64,000 nucleotides of DNA from Anaerolinea thermophila UNI-1 (GTDB lineage: Bacteria; Chloroflexota; Anaerolineae; Anaerolineales; Anaerolineaceae), in NCBI RefSeq assembly GCF_000199675.1, contig NC_014960.1, positions 1,116,001 through 1,180,000 of the forward strand. The letters are read 5' to 3'. Every line of letters starts with the position of its first letter. The stretch's first letter is position 1. The notes beneath the pieces were generated by a model. The model was given only the letters and a program-made list of their open reading frames with translations. It was not told the origin of the DNA and made no database searches. Positions 25,162 through 34,336 of this stretch are shown here, piece after piece. A program made the translations under genes and the position numbers.

Positions 25162-25470
25162 GTGATTCCACTGGCTTGGTACTTAATCTTTTCTGCGGGC
25201 TTGTTCTCCATTGGCTTGCTGGGAGTGTTGGTGCGTAAAAATGCCGTGTCCATTTTAATGGGCGTGGAATTGATGCTGAATGCCGTCAATGTTAACCTGC
25301 TGGCGTTCTGGCGTTACTTGTGGGCGCCTGAAGTGGATGCGCAGGTCTTTGTGGCAATCGTTTTGATTGCTGCTGCGGCAGAAGCAGTGGTGGGGTTAGC
25401 CCTGATTATCTCGGCTTATCGCCGCCGTCAGACTGTTGTGGTTGATGAAATGAATCTTCTTAAAGGGTAG
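25162..25470 (+). CDS. nuoK: NADH-quinone oxidoreductase subunit K
   Basis: NuoK has three helices and two membrane-embedded Glu residues needed for proton transfer. They can be read in MGVELMLNAVNVNL and AAAAEAVVGLAL. GTG start at 25162, with GAGGAGG four bases upstream; the overlapping ATG at 25160 leads straight into a stop. 102 residues. Confidence 0.94.
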   Translation: MIPLAWYLIFSAGLFSIGLLGVLVRKNAVSILMGVELMLNAVNVNLLAFWRYLWAPEVDAQVFVAIVLIAAAAEAVVGLALIISAYRRRQTVVVDEMNLLKG

Positions 25471-25484
25471 GAGGGGTACACCGC

Positions 25485-27662
25485 ATGACTTCTGAAGTGC
25501 TTCTCTGGTTAATTCCATTCCCTCCATTGCTGGCTTTTGGTGTCATTGCTCTGTTTACCCATCGCAAACGGGCGCTCAGCCATTCTCTGGCAATTGCTTC
25601 AGCGGCGCTCTCATGGCTGTTGGCGATGGTGGTGTTCTTTCGCGCTGTAAGCCAGCCTCATCTCAGTGAAGAACCATTTGCCTCTACATGGAACTGGTTG
25701 CCCTTGGGTGGTGATTGGCTGAAGATTGGGGTGTTGATGGACCCGGTGGGTGCAGTGACCCTGTTCTTTGTGGCTTGGACCATCTTAATGATTTTTATCT
25801 ACAGTGTGGGTTACCACAATTTTGGTCAGCCGGAAGGTGATCACGACCGCCCTGGTCTTCCTCCCCATGGAGCGACTGTGCGCGATGCCCATGGACACAC
25901 TCATCGTGTGCCTTCGGTTGAGCCCATGTATTCGCGGTTCTTTGCGCTGATCAGCCTGTTTGCCTTTGCCATGTTCCTGCTGGTGGTCACCGATAATTTG
26001 CTGACCCTGTACATTGGCTGGGAAATCATGGGCTTTTGTTCCTACATGCTGATTGGTTTCTGGTATGGCAAGGAATCGGCGCGTAAAGCTGCCATTAAGG
26101 CTTTCCTGACCACCCGGGTGGGTGATGTGTTCATGCTGTTGGGTATTGTGGGTGTGTACACGGCAACGGGAAGTCTGAATTACCGCGAAGCCCTGATGAA
26201 TCCGAATGTGCTTCAGGTACTGGCGCAAACACCTTCCGGGGTGCTGGATCTCTCAGTTGCCGGGCTTTTGGGATTGCTGTTATTCATCGGTACGGTAGGC
26301 AAGAGTGCGCAGTTCCCCTTGCATGTCTGGTTGCCCGATGCGATGGAAGGTCCCACGCCGGTTTCGGCAATGATTCATGCCGCTACAATGGTCTCGGCTG
26401 GTGTGTACCTGACCGTGCGTATCTACCCACTGCTTTCGGCGGGTTGGGAAGGCGGGGTACTCACGCCGGCGATGTCAGTAGTGGCGTTTATTGGCGCTTT
26501 CACTGCTCTCTTTGCCGCTACGATTGCGCTGGCGCAAAATGACATTAAACGGGTACTGGCATATTCCACCATCTCGCAGTTGGGCTATATGATTGCCGCG
26601 GTGGGCATTGGCGCGTATGTGGCGGCAGTGTTCCATCTGGTCACCCACGCCTTCTTCAAGGCATTGCTTTTCCTCGGCTCCGGTTCGGTGATTCACGGCA
26701 TGGAGCATGGGGTTCTGCATACCGATGAGAAAATTGATCCGCAGGACATGTTCAACATGGGCGGATTGAAAGCCAAAATGCCGGTGACCTTCTGGACATT
26801 CCTCATCGGCGGGTTGGCGCTTTCCGGTTTCCCGGTTTTGACTGCTGGGTTCTGGTCGAAGGATGAGATTCTCACAGGAGCGTTTGCCGGTCAGCACTGG
26901 TGGGTGTTTGGCACGCTGGCGTTTGCTGCGTTCCTCACGGCTTTCTATACCATGCGTCAGATTACCTTGATCTTTCTGGGAACACCGCGCACGCATGCTG
27001 CCGAGCATGCTGTGGAGAGCCGCGTTGTGATGACGGCTCCACTGGTGGTACTTTCGATTTTTGCGGTTGCTTTTGGGTGGAGCGGCATCCCCGAAAAGTT
27101 CCCTCTGCTGGGAGGGCTCATTCCCAACTGGTTTGGTGAGTTTGTCGGCAGTATGCTTCACGGTGAAGGGGAACATGCTGTAGAGAGTTTGCTCCCTTTG
27201 TTAACCTCGCTGGTGGTTTCGCTGGGTGGTTTGACCCTGGGATGGCTGGTGTACCGCAACGTTCGCGCAGGTGAGCCTGATCCACTCCAGAAACCGCTGG
27301 GGGCGCTTTACCGCGTGTTCAAGTACAAGTACGGCATTGACGAACTTTATGATGCTGTGTTTGTGCGTCCTTCGGTTTGGCTTGCGGAGGTATTCACCTA
27401 CCGCTTCCTCGACAAGATGGTGCTGGATGGCATCATTGAAGGCGTTGCCCGTGGAACGTGGAATCTTGGTGTGGCTCTGCGCCGCTACTTCGACCTTGCG
27501 GTTATCAACTGGTTTGGGGATGCTGTCGTTAGCGGTGGCACGCGCAAGAGCGGCGAGACGTTGCGTCCCATTCAGAGCGGGCGTGTCCAGCAGTATCTGA
27601 TGGTGACGCTGATCGGGACGATTTTGCTGGGTATTGTCCTGTACCTGATGTTTGTCGGGTAG
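25485..27662 (+). CDS. nuoL: NADH-quinone oxidoreductase subunit L with elongated lateral helix
   Basis: NuoL is the distal proton-pumping antiporter-like subunit. TM5 Glu (GWEIMGFCSYML) and TM7 Lys (VGKSAQFPLHVWLPDAMEGP) are present. At 725 residues it is about 100 longer than usual. Two insertions explain much of this: a His-rich stretch at residues 113-147 before PMYSRFF, and extra residues in the C-terminal lateral helix, where the interval between FVRP (626-629) and QSGRVQQY (697) is 67 residues against about 39 in ordinary NuoL sequences I recall. The latter fits a complex with an additional pump subunit. Confidence 0.95.
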   Translation: MTSEVLLWLIPFPPLLAFGVIALFTHRKRALSHSLAIASAALSWLLAMVVFFRAVSQPHLSEEPFASTWNWLPLGGDWLKIGVLMDPVGAVTLFFVAWTILMIFIYSVGYHNFGQPEGDHDRPGLPPHGATVRDAHGHTHRVPSVEPMYSRFFALISLFAFAMFLLVVTDNLLTLYIGWEIMGFCSYMLIGFWYGKESARKAAIKAFLTTRVGDVFMLLGIVGVYTATGSLNYREALMNPNVLQVLAQTPSGVLDLSVAGLLGLLLFIGTVGKSAQFPLHVWLPDAMEGPTPVSAMIHAATMVSAGVYLTVRIYPLLSAGWEGGVLTPAMSVVAFIGAFTALFAATIALAQNDIKRVLAYSTISQLGYMIAAVGIGAYVAAVFHLVTHAFFKALLFLGSGSVIHGMEHGVLHTDEKIDPQDMFNMGGLKAKMPVTFWTFLIGGLALSGFPVLTAGFWSKDEILTGAFAGQHWWVFGTLAFAAFLTAFYTMRQITLIFLGTPRTHAAEHAVESRVVMTAPLVVLSIFAVAFGWSGIPEKFPLLGGLIPNWFGEFVGSMLHGEGEHAVESLLPLLTSLVVSLGGLTLGWLVYRNVRAGEPDPLQKPLGALYRVFKYKYGIDELYDAVFVRPSVWLAEVFTYRFLDKMVLDGIIEGVARGTWNLGVALRRYFDLAVINWFGDAVVSGGTRKSGETLRPIQSGRVQQYLMVTLIGTILLGIVLYLMFVG

Positions 27663-27704
27663 CGTGGCAGAAGAACGAGGCTCGATTCAGGAGGTCTCCA
27701 CAAC

Positions 27705-29222
27705 ATGGATTTTCTCGGTAATCATCTGCTTTCCCTGATTTTGTTCATCCCAACCGGTGCGGCGCTTTTGCTTTTACTCATCCCCCGCGATCGGTTGACG
27801 CTCATCCGCTGGTTCAGCCTGGTTGCCAGTCTCATTCCGTTGATCCTCTCGGTTATCCTATGGTTCAGGTTTGATCCGCAGGGGGCAAAGTTCCAGTTTG
27901 TTGAAGAAGCGGTGTGGTATCCCGCCATTCATTCTTCGTACCATGTGGGCATCGACGGCATTGCCCTCACCATGGTTTTGCTTACCACCCTGCTGACGCC
28001 GCTGGCTATTCTGGCATCTTTCAGCATTCAGGACAATGTACGCACGTACATGGTGCTGTTCCTGTTGCTGGAGACGGGCATGCTGGGCGTGTTTTTAGCC
28101 CTGGATTTGCTTCTCTTCTTTGTCTTCTGGGAAGTGGGACTGGTGCCCATGTACTTCCTGATTGCTCAGTGGGGCGGTGCCAATCGCAATTATGCTTCGC
28201 TAAAGTTCATCCTCTACACCATGGCAGGGTCGCTGGGCTTACTGCTGGCAATTCAGTTGATTGGGGTGGTGACTCAAACTTATGATATTACCCGATTGAT
28301 TGAACTCTGGCCCTCGCTGGATTTGCCTGGCGGAGTGCTGTTAGGCTTGCCTCTCTCGACGGTCAAAGCCGTGGCGTTTTGGGCTTTTGTGGTAGCGTTT
28401 GCTATCAAAGTCCCCGTTTGGCCCTTCCACACCTGGCTTCCCGATGCTCACACCGAAGCGCCTACGGCTGGCTCGATGATTCTGGCTGGGGTGCTTCTGA
28501 AATTGGGAGCCTTTGGTTTCATTCGCCTGGTTTTGCCGCTTTACCCAGCCGAGTCCCGACAGTATGCCTTATGGCTTGCCGGATTGGCTACGTTAGCCAT
28601 TATCTTTGGCGCGCTCGGCGCGTTTGGGCAGAATGATTTCAAACGCCTGGTGGCGTATTCCTCTATCAATCATATGGGATTTGTGGTGCTGGGGGTAGCA
28701 GCCATGGCGATTGCGCCCGGTACGCTGGACGCTAATATTGCCATGAACGGCGCGGTGTTGCAGATGTTCAATCACGGACTGTATTCAGCGGGCATGTTCT
28801 TCCTGGTTGGTGTGATTTACGAACGTGCGCATACCCGCGATTTGAACGCCTTTGGTGGCTTGTATGCTCTCTTACCGGTGTACGGCTCGGTGTTGATTTT
28901 CACTTCCATGGCTTCGCTTGGGTTGCCGGGATTGAACGGGTTTGTCTCAGAGTTTATGGTGGTGCGCGGAGCCTGGGGCGTGCTGACCGTCTTTACCGCG
29001 CTTTCCATGATTGGTTTATTCTTCACCGGCGCGTACACCCTCAAAGCGCTCTGGAAGGTATTGCATGGACCTCTCAATGAGCACTGGAAGGGGCATGTAA
29101 GCGAGATGAACGTTCGTGAAATGCTGGTCATTGCGCCGTTGATGGCGCTGATTCTGGTCATTGGGGTCATGCCCGGCTGGATTGTAGACGTCATCAACCG
29201 GGCAGTCAGATTGTGGTTCTAA
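27705..29222 (+). CDS. nuoM: NADH-quinone oxidoreductase subunit M (first copy, canonical)
   Basis: An antiporter-like pump subunit of the membrane arm. All key residues are present: Glu143 in FFVFWEVGLVPMY, Lys235 in AIKVPVWPFHTWLPDAH, a TM8 Lys in AGVLLKLGAFG, and Glu in GFVSEFMV. 505 residues. It follows nuoL after 42 bp and precedes a second nuoM-like gene by 10 bp. Confidence 0.94.
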   Translation: MDFLGNHLLSLILFIPTGAALLLLLIPRDRLTLIRWFSLVASLIPLILSVILWFRFDPQGAKFQFVEEAVWYPAIHSSYHVGIDGIALTMVLLTTLLTPLAILASFSIQDNVRTYMVLFLLLETGMLGVFLALDLLLFFVFWEVGLVPMYFLIAQWGGANRNYASLKFILYTMAGSLGLLLAIQLIGVVTQTYDITRLIELWPSLDLPGGVLLGLPLSTVKAVAFWAFVVAFAIKVPVWPFHTWLPDAHTEAPTAGSMILAGVLLKLGAFGFIRLVLPLYPAESRQYALWLAGLATLAIIFGALGAFGQNDFKRLVAYSSINHMGFVVLGVAAMAIAPGTLDANIAMNGAVLQMFNHGLYSAGMFFLVGVIYERAHTRDLNAFGGLYALLPVYGSVLIFTSMASLGLPGLNGFVSEFMVVRGAWGVLTVFTALSMIGLFFTGAYTLKALWKVLHGPLNEHWKGHVSEMNVREMLVIAPLMALILVIGVMPGWIVDVINRAVRLWF

Positions 29223-29232
29223 GGAGCGCAGG

Positions 29233-30708
29233 ATGGGTTTTCCAATCTTGAGCCTGATCATCTTTATTCCTCTCGTTGCCGGGCTGATCATCCTGGCGAT
29301 GCCGGCGGAGCGCAAGCAAGCCATTCGTGTGATTGCACTGATTGCCAGCCTGCTGGATCTGGCGCTGGCGTTCTGGGTGTACTTCGCCTACGATGTGCAA
29401 TTGGGGGGCTATCAGTTCATTGAGCGCATGGAGTGGGTGAAATCGCTGGGCATTGCCTACTTCACGGGGGTGAACGGCGTCAGTGTGCCGCTGGTGCTTC
29501 TGGGAGCGGTGGTTCTTACTGCCGGGGTGATGGTTTCCTGGCATGTGGAAGAGCGCCCACGTGAATTTTTCGCTTTTTACATGTTCCTGGGTACCAGCGT
29601 TCAGGGTGTTTTCTGTTCGCTGGACCTGTTCATGCTGTTTTTCTTCTTTGAATTGGCGGTATTCCCCAAATACCTGATGATTGCCATTTGGGGCTACCCC
29701 AAAACCCGTGATTACGGCTCGATGAAACTGACCCTTTACCTCTTCCTGGGGTCGGTGCTTTCCCTGGTGGGGGTGCTGGCGATGTGGAGCGCAGGTGGGC
29801 ATACCTTCGACATGCTGCAACTGGAACAGGCAGGTTTCAGCCGTGCCTTCCAGATTGGCTGGTTCCTGGTGGTCTTTGGCGGGTTTGCCATTCTGGGGGG
29901 TATTTTCCCCTTCCATTCCTGGGCGCCCGATGGTCATGTTGCCGCGCCGACAGCCGTTTCGATGATGCTGGCGGGTGTGGAGATGAAAGTAGGGGCGTTC
30001 GCTGCTCTGCGTGTAGCCATCACTCTCATGCCTGAGGGGGCGCAGTTCTATGCACCGCTCATTCTGGCGCTGGGAACGGTCAATGTAGTGTATGGCGCGC
30101 TGATTGCCATGATTCAGAGTGATTTCAAGTATGTCATCGGCTTCTCCTCTGTTTCGCACATGGGGCTGGTGATGATTGGTTTTGCCACCCTGAACCGCGA
30201 GGGGTTGCTCGGCGCTGGCTTGCAGATGTTCTCCCATGGCGTGATGACGGCTCTCTTCTTTGCTGTGGTTGGTATGGTGTACGACCGCGCGCATACCCGT
30301 CATATTCCCGAACTGGGGGGCTTGGTTCAGAAAATGCCCTTGGCGGCGCTGGGCTTCATTGTGGCAGGGTTGGTTTCGATGGGCATGCCTGCCTTCTCCG
30401 GCTTTGTGGCAGAGTTTCCCATCTTCATGGGCGCCTGGCAGGTGATGCCGATTGTAGCCATCATCGCCATTCTGGGTGTGATTGTCACCGCTGGATACAT
30501 TTTGCTGGTTGTCCGCAGGGTTTTCTTTGGAAGCCTTCCTGAAAATTTGAATGTCCTGGTGGGAGATGTCTCTGTAATGGATAAGATTGTTATCGTGGGA
30601 CTCTCGGCGATGATGATTTTGATGGGCATTTTGCCCACCTGGAGTCGGATGGTCCCATTGATTGAGTCGGGCATTGCCCAAATTCTGGTCCTGGTGGGAG
30701 GAGCCTAA
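29233..30708 (+). CDS. nuoM: NADH-quinone oxidoreductase subunit M (second copy, lacks TM7 Lys)
   Basis: A second antiporter-like subunit that matches NuoM over its length (GIFPFHSWAPDGHVAAPTAV, YDRAHTRHIPELGG, GFVAEFPIFMG). Glu140 in FFFELAVFPKYL and the TM8 Lys (EMKVGAF) are kept, but the TM7 lysine that is nearly universal in this family is replaced by Leu221 (codon CTG at 29893-29895). Whether the subunit pumps is therefore open. 491 residues, abutting nuoN with no gap. Confidence 0.92.
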   Translation: MGFPILSLIIFIPLVAGLIILAMPAERKQAIRVIALIASLLDLALAFWVYFAYDVQLGGYQFIERMEWVKSLGIAYFTGVNGVSVPLVLLGAVVLTAGVMVSWHVEERPREFFAFYMFLGTSVQGVFCSLDLFMLFFFFELAVFPKYLMIAIWGYPKTRDYGSMKLTLYLFLGSVLSLVGVLAMWSAGGHTFDMLQLEQAGFSRAFQIGWFLVVFGGFAILGGIFPFHSWAPDGHVAAPTAVSMMLAGVEMKVGAFAALRVAITLMPEGAQFYAPLILALGTVNVVYGALIAMIQSDFKYVIGFSSVSHMGLVMIGFATLNREGLLGAGLQMFSHGVMTALFFAVVGMVYDRAHTRHIPELGGLVQKMPLAALGFIVAGLVSMGMPAFSGFVAEFPIFMGAWQVMPIVAIIAILGVIVTAGYILLVVRRVFFGSLPENLNVLVGDVSVMDKIVIVGLSAMMILMGILPTWSRMVPLIESGIAQILVLVGGA

Positions 30709-32154
30709 ATGACACCTGCTCCCTTTGAACCTTCAATGCTTTTAACCATTCTTCCGGAAATGTTGCTGGTTGTTCTGGCGGCGCTGGTGCTGATTTTGAA
30801 CGTGGGGTTGCGTCGTCAGGCAGATGGTGTGCTGGGGTGGTTTACCGCTATTGGCTTGGCGGTGATTGCGGTGTTAAGCGCGGTATTTGCCCGCCCTGCC
30901 GAGACCCCACAGTTAATTTTTGGGGGAATGCTTCGGCTGGATTGGGTGTCTTTCAGTTTCCGCTTGCTTTTCCTGCTCGGTGCAGCGATTACCGTGCTGA
31001 TTTCTATCGGGCATTCTCGCACCCTCACGGGGGAGTATCTGGCCCTGGTGCTGGTGGCAACCCTGGGAATGAGCCTGATGGCGTCTTCTGCGAATCTCAT
31101 CATGCTTTACCTGGCAATTGAGACCACCTCGCTCCCACTGTATATCCTGGCGGGTTTCCACATTGAGAGCCAGAAATCGGTTGAATCGGGCATCAAGTAT
31201 ATGCTCTATGGTGCAGTCACCTCGGCGGTGATGCTTTACGGCTTCAGTTGGCTTTTCGGGCTGAGTGGTACTGCCAATCTTACCATGATCCCCTTCCGCC
31301 TTACTCAGAGCGGCGTTTCCTCGCTACTGGTGGGCGGTGCGCTTTTCCTGACTCTGGTGGGGTTTGGGTTCAAAATTTCGGTGGCTCCCTTCCATTTCTG
31401 GGCGCCGGATGTCTATGAGGGCGCGCCTACACCGATTGCAGGCTTCCTGTCCACGGCTTCCAAAGCGGCAGGTTTTGCCGTGCTGGTGCGTGTGTTGCTG
31501 GTGGTGTTCCCGCAGATGGCATCCTTCTGGACGATGGTGGTTGCCATCCTCGCAGCGTTGAGTATGATCATCGGAAACCTGCTCGCCCTGACCCAGCGGA
31601 ATCTTAAGCGCTTGCTGGCGTACTCTTCGATTGCTCAGGCAGGGTATATTCTGGTTGGTGTGGCTGCAGATTCTCCGCTTGGGGTGGCGGGAATGGTGTA
31701 TTACCTGGCTTCGTATCTGGTCACCAATCTGGCGGCATTTGCCATTGTCTGGTTGGTGGCGCAACAGGTTGGTTCAGAGGACCTGGATGCCTTTGCCGGA
31801 CTGGGAAAACGTAACCCGGCGATTGCCCTGGCGATGCTCATCAGTTTGCTCTCGCTGGGAGGGATTCCTCCCTTGAGTGGTTTTATTGGAAAGGTGCTGG
31901 TGTTTGCTGCAGCAATTGAAGCGGGGCAGATCGCCCTTGCTATTCTTGGCGTGCTGACCTCAGTCATTGGGTTATACTACTATCTTACGGTGATGAAAAC
32001 CCTTTACCGCCCGGGCGCTGATGAAACTCCTTTGAAGCCTTCGGTTTCCTGGAAAACCGCTATGCTGGTTTGTGTGGTCTTGATGCTGGCGCTCGGGGTG
32101 ATTGTGGCTCCTTGGTACGGGCAATCTCTTGCCGCGGCTTCGGCGTTGTTCTAA
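30709..32154 (+). CDS. nuoN: NADH-quinone oxidoreductase subunit N
   Basis: The third type of antiporter-like subunit, placed next to NuoK/J. Motifs include the TM5 Glu in AIETTSLPLYIL, Lys in FGFKISVAPFHFWAPDVYEG, and STASKAAGFAVLVRV. 481 residues; the ATG directly follows the nuoM stop. A terminator 20 bp downstream closes the operon. Confidence 0.95.
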   Translation: MTPAPFEPSMLLTILPEMLLVVLAALVLILNVGLRRQADGVLGWFTAIGLAVIAVLSAVFARPAETPQLIFGGMLRLDWVSFSFRLLFLLGAAITVLISIGHSRTLTGEYLALVLVATLGMSLMASSANLIMLYLAIETTSLPLYILAGFHIESQKSVESGIKYMLYGAVTSAVMLYGFSWLFGLSGTANLTMIPFRLTQSGVSSLLVGGALFLTLVGFGFKISVAPFHFWAPDVYEGAPTPIAGFLSTASKAAGFAVLVRVLLVVFPQMASFWTMVVAILAALSMIIGNLLALTQRNLKRLLAYSSIAQAGYILVGVAADSPLGVAGMVYYLASYLVTNLAAFAIVWLVAQQVGSEDLDAFAGLGKRNPAIALAMLISLLSLGGIPPLSGFIGKVLVFAAAIEAGQIALAILGVLTSVIGLYYYLTVMKTLYRPGADETPLKPSVSWKTAMLVCVVLMLALGVIVAPWYGQSLAAASALF

Positions 32155-32173
32155 AGAGCGTATGAACCTTACC

Positions 32174-32213
32174 AGACAGCAGAGGAACCGTGAGGGGAAT
32201 CTGCTGTCTTTTT
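32174..32213 (+). terminator. Rho-independent terminator after nuoN
   Basis: AGACAGCAGA (32174-32183) pairs with TCTGCTGTCT (32200-32209), followed by TTTT. Confidence 0.85.
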
Positions 32214-32227
32214 CATAGGAAGAGGAT

Positions 32228-34321
32228 ATGGATTTTTTAGAGCAGTTTGAGGCTTATCAAGAGGTGTGGCGAGACCGCCAGAAAGCCGAAGAATGGCTGG
32301 ATTGGTACCGTTTTCGCCGTCTTTCATTCGTTCCGAATCTTTTACCTGAACAGGCTCTTCAACTACCCGCGCAGGAGGTCATTTCCCTCCTCAGAGCGCG
32401 GTATGGTAAAGCGGTTGATCTTGCCTTGAGTGAAGAGTACAGCCGTCCCGAAACGGCTTGTTCACTACCTCCTGAACTGCTAAGCCCGGTGCAGGACCAT
32501 CCAGACACTACCTGGCTGAAGCGCACCCGCATGGTGGGGGTGAACATTCGCACCATTGGTAACTTTTTCAATCTAGTCAAATACTGTCTTACCTTGCCTG
32601 AGGTTTACGACTCCATTCACATCCTGCCCATTTGGGAGCCCGGGGTGGTCGCCAGCATCTATGGGATGAGTTCGTGGCAAATCAACCGTGAGTTTTACAG
32701 TGTGGAACTGGCAGAATTGTTCCCCTGGTTGAATCGGGTGGAGGCGCAATTGAAAGCGGTGATTCACCTGCTCCATGTGATGGGGCGGGCAGTGGGCATG
32801 GATGTGATTCCCCATACCGACCGTTTTTCGGAGATGGCACTGGCTTACCCGGAATACTTTGAATGGATGCAACGACGGGATTTGGACATTGTGGATCATT
32901 CAGACGATTTAATTCCGCGGGTGCAGGCGGTGATCTGGGCTTTTGTGCAGGAGCATGGCTCTGCCGTTGAGGGTGTGCCTGTTCCGGCATCGGCTGAAGC
33001 CTTCTTTTCTCCACAAACCGAAGAAAAGGACAGGCTCAGAGTCCTTTTTGGCACACCGGAAGATTTCTGGGGGCGCTTAAATCGACGTATGGCGCTCATC
33101 CGGCGATTGTATGAACAGGGGCTGGAGACAGTTCCTGCTACCATGGCGCCGCCTTTCAGGGGGATTGAGGTAGACCCATCTCCGGATGCAGAGGTAGTGG
33201 ACGAATTTGGCATGGTATGGCGCGATTTTCGCATGACGAATCCTACTTCCATGTCGCGGGTGTTCAATCCCCTGGCGCGCTATCGCCTGTATGAGAGTAA
33301 AGAGGATGGCAAGACCTGGGAACTGGATTTCAGCAAGCCGGTAAAGCCGGTGTGGGAGTATGTTTGTTCCCATTATGCTGAAGTCCAAAAATCCTTTGGA
33401 TTTGACTTTATGCGCGGAGATATGTCCCACGTGCAGATGCGCCCGGAAGGCGTACCCGATCAGGTGGATGAGTCTTACGACATCCTTGGTGCGGTGAAAG
33501 AGACCATTCGACAGAGGAATAATGTTCCTTCTTTTGGTTATTTTGCCGAGTCCTTTCTTCCACCGCGAGATGTCATGGGCTATGGCGAAGAAATTGATCA
33601 TCTGGAAGCCTCGCAAGCCGATGTCACCCTGGGAGATTTGCAGTCCACCTGCATGGGGACGGCGGAGTTCCTGCAACGTTTCCGCTATTACGATGACCTG
33701 CTTCGCACTCGCAAGTGTGCTCCCTGCTTTACCGTGATGACCTCGGATAAGGACGACCCCCGTTTTGACCGTTTTTATCTGCACGGTAACGAAGCCCGTT
33801 ATTTCCTCTCCCTGATGCTGACAGATATGCCCTCGTATGTGGCGCTGGGATTCGAAACCCGCGACCCACACCCCGAACCTGCGCCGAATGAGTATTACAC
33901 CAAACTGTACGTGTTTCAGGAAAAGCGTGGAAGTAAAGTGACGCATGGAATGTACCGCTGGGGTAGAAATACTCGCCTGTACGCCAATCTTCAGCGCATC
34001 CGCTGGTTTTATGAGAAAATCCGCGAGGACATTGAAGATTCCACAACGCGCTGGCTCATCCCGCCGGACGCTACAGGGATGAACCCCATTGTGGCATGGA
34101 CGCAAGCGGGCGAATCCCCATCCTTTGTCTTTCTGGTCAACACCAACCCGCACCGCAGAGTGGGCAGGTTTGGTTTATCTGTGCCGTCCTCTTTGCGTCT
34201 GAGGTTAGCGTTTGCTCTACCTGCATTTCAGGATGAAGAACTGGTTTATAACGGCGTGCACTTTGTCGTTCAGGGAATGTTGCCCGGCGAAGTACGCGCA
34301 TATCGGATAGAAGAAGGGTAA
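32228..34321 (+). CDS. Divergent alpha-amylase superfamily (GH13-like) protein
   Basis: The 697-residue cytoplasmic product resembles the GH13 TIM barrel in order of motifs but not closely in sequence. MDVIPHTDRF (191-200) stands where region I (DxxxNH) is expected; GFDFMRGDMSH (391-401) for region II with Asp398 as candidate nucleophile; FGYFAESF with Glu441 for region III; and TVMTSDKDDP for region IV. A C-terminal beta domain follows. AGGAAGAGG precedes the ATG. Its partner 15 bp downstream is a sugar kinase, suggesting use of an oligosaccharide or sugar phosphate. Hydrolase, phosphorylase or transferase activity cannot be told apart. Confidence 0.6.
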   Translation: MDFLEQFEAYQEVWRDRQKAEEWLDWYRFRRLSFVPNLLPEQALQLPAQEVISLLRARYGKAVDLALSEEYSRPETACSLPPELLSPVQDHPDTTWLKRTRMVGVNIRTIGNFFNLVKYCLTLPEVYDSIHILPIWEPGVVASIYGMSSWQINREFYSVELAELFPWLNRVEAQLKAVIHLLHVMGRAVGMDVIPHTDRFSEMALAYPEYFEWMQRRDLDIVDHSDDLIPRVQAVIWAFVQEHGSAVEGVPVPASAEAFFSPQTEEKDRLRVLFGTPEDFWGRLNRRMALIRRLYEQGLETVPATMAPPFRGIEVDPSPDAEVVDEFGMVWRDFRMTNPTSMSRVFNPLARYRLYESKEDGKTWELDFSKPVKPVWEYVCSHYAEVQKSFGFDFMRGDMSHVQMRPEGVPDQVDESYDILGAVKETIRQRNNVPSFGYFAESFLPPRDVMGYGEEIDHLEASQADVTLGDLQSTCMGTAEFLQRFRYYDDLLRTRKCAPCFTVMTSDKDDPRFDRFYLHGNEARYFLSLMLTDMPSYVALGFETRDPHPEPAPNEYYTKLYVFQEKRGSKVTHGMYRWGRNTRLYANLQRIRWFYEKIREDIEDSTTRWLIPPDATGMNPIVAWTQAGESPSFVFLVNTNPHRRVGRFGLSVPSSLRLRLAFALPAFQDEELVYNGVHFVVQGMLPGEVRAYRIEEG

Positions 34322-34336
34322 AGGGAGAACAGGAAC

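Noticed and set aside
29206..30681. 491-codon minus-strand frame opposite the second nuoM
   Set aside because: It is a His/Gln/Arg-rich antisense reading of hydrophobic codons, without start signals.
33077..34153. 358-codon minus-strand frame opposite the GH13-like gene
   Set aside because: Antisense shadow; no start context and no recognisable domain.
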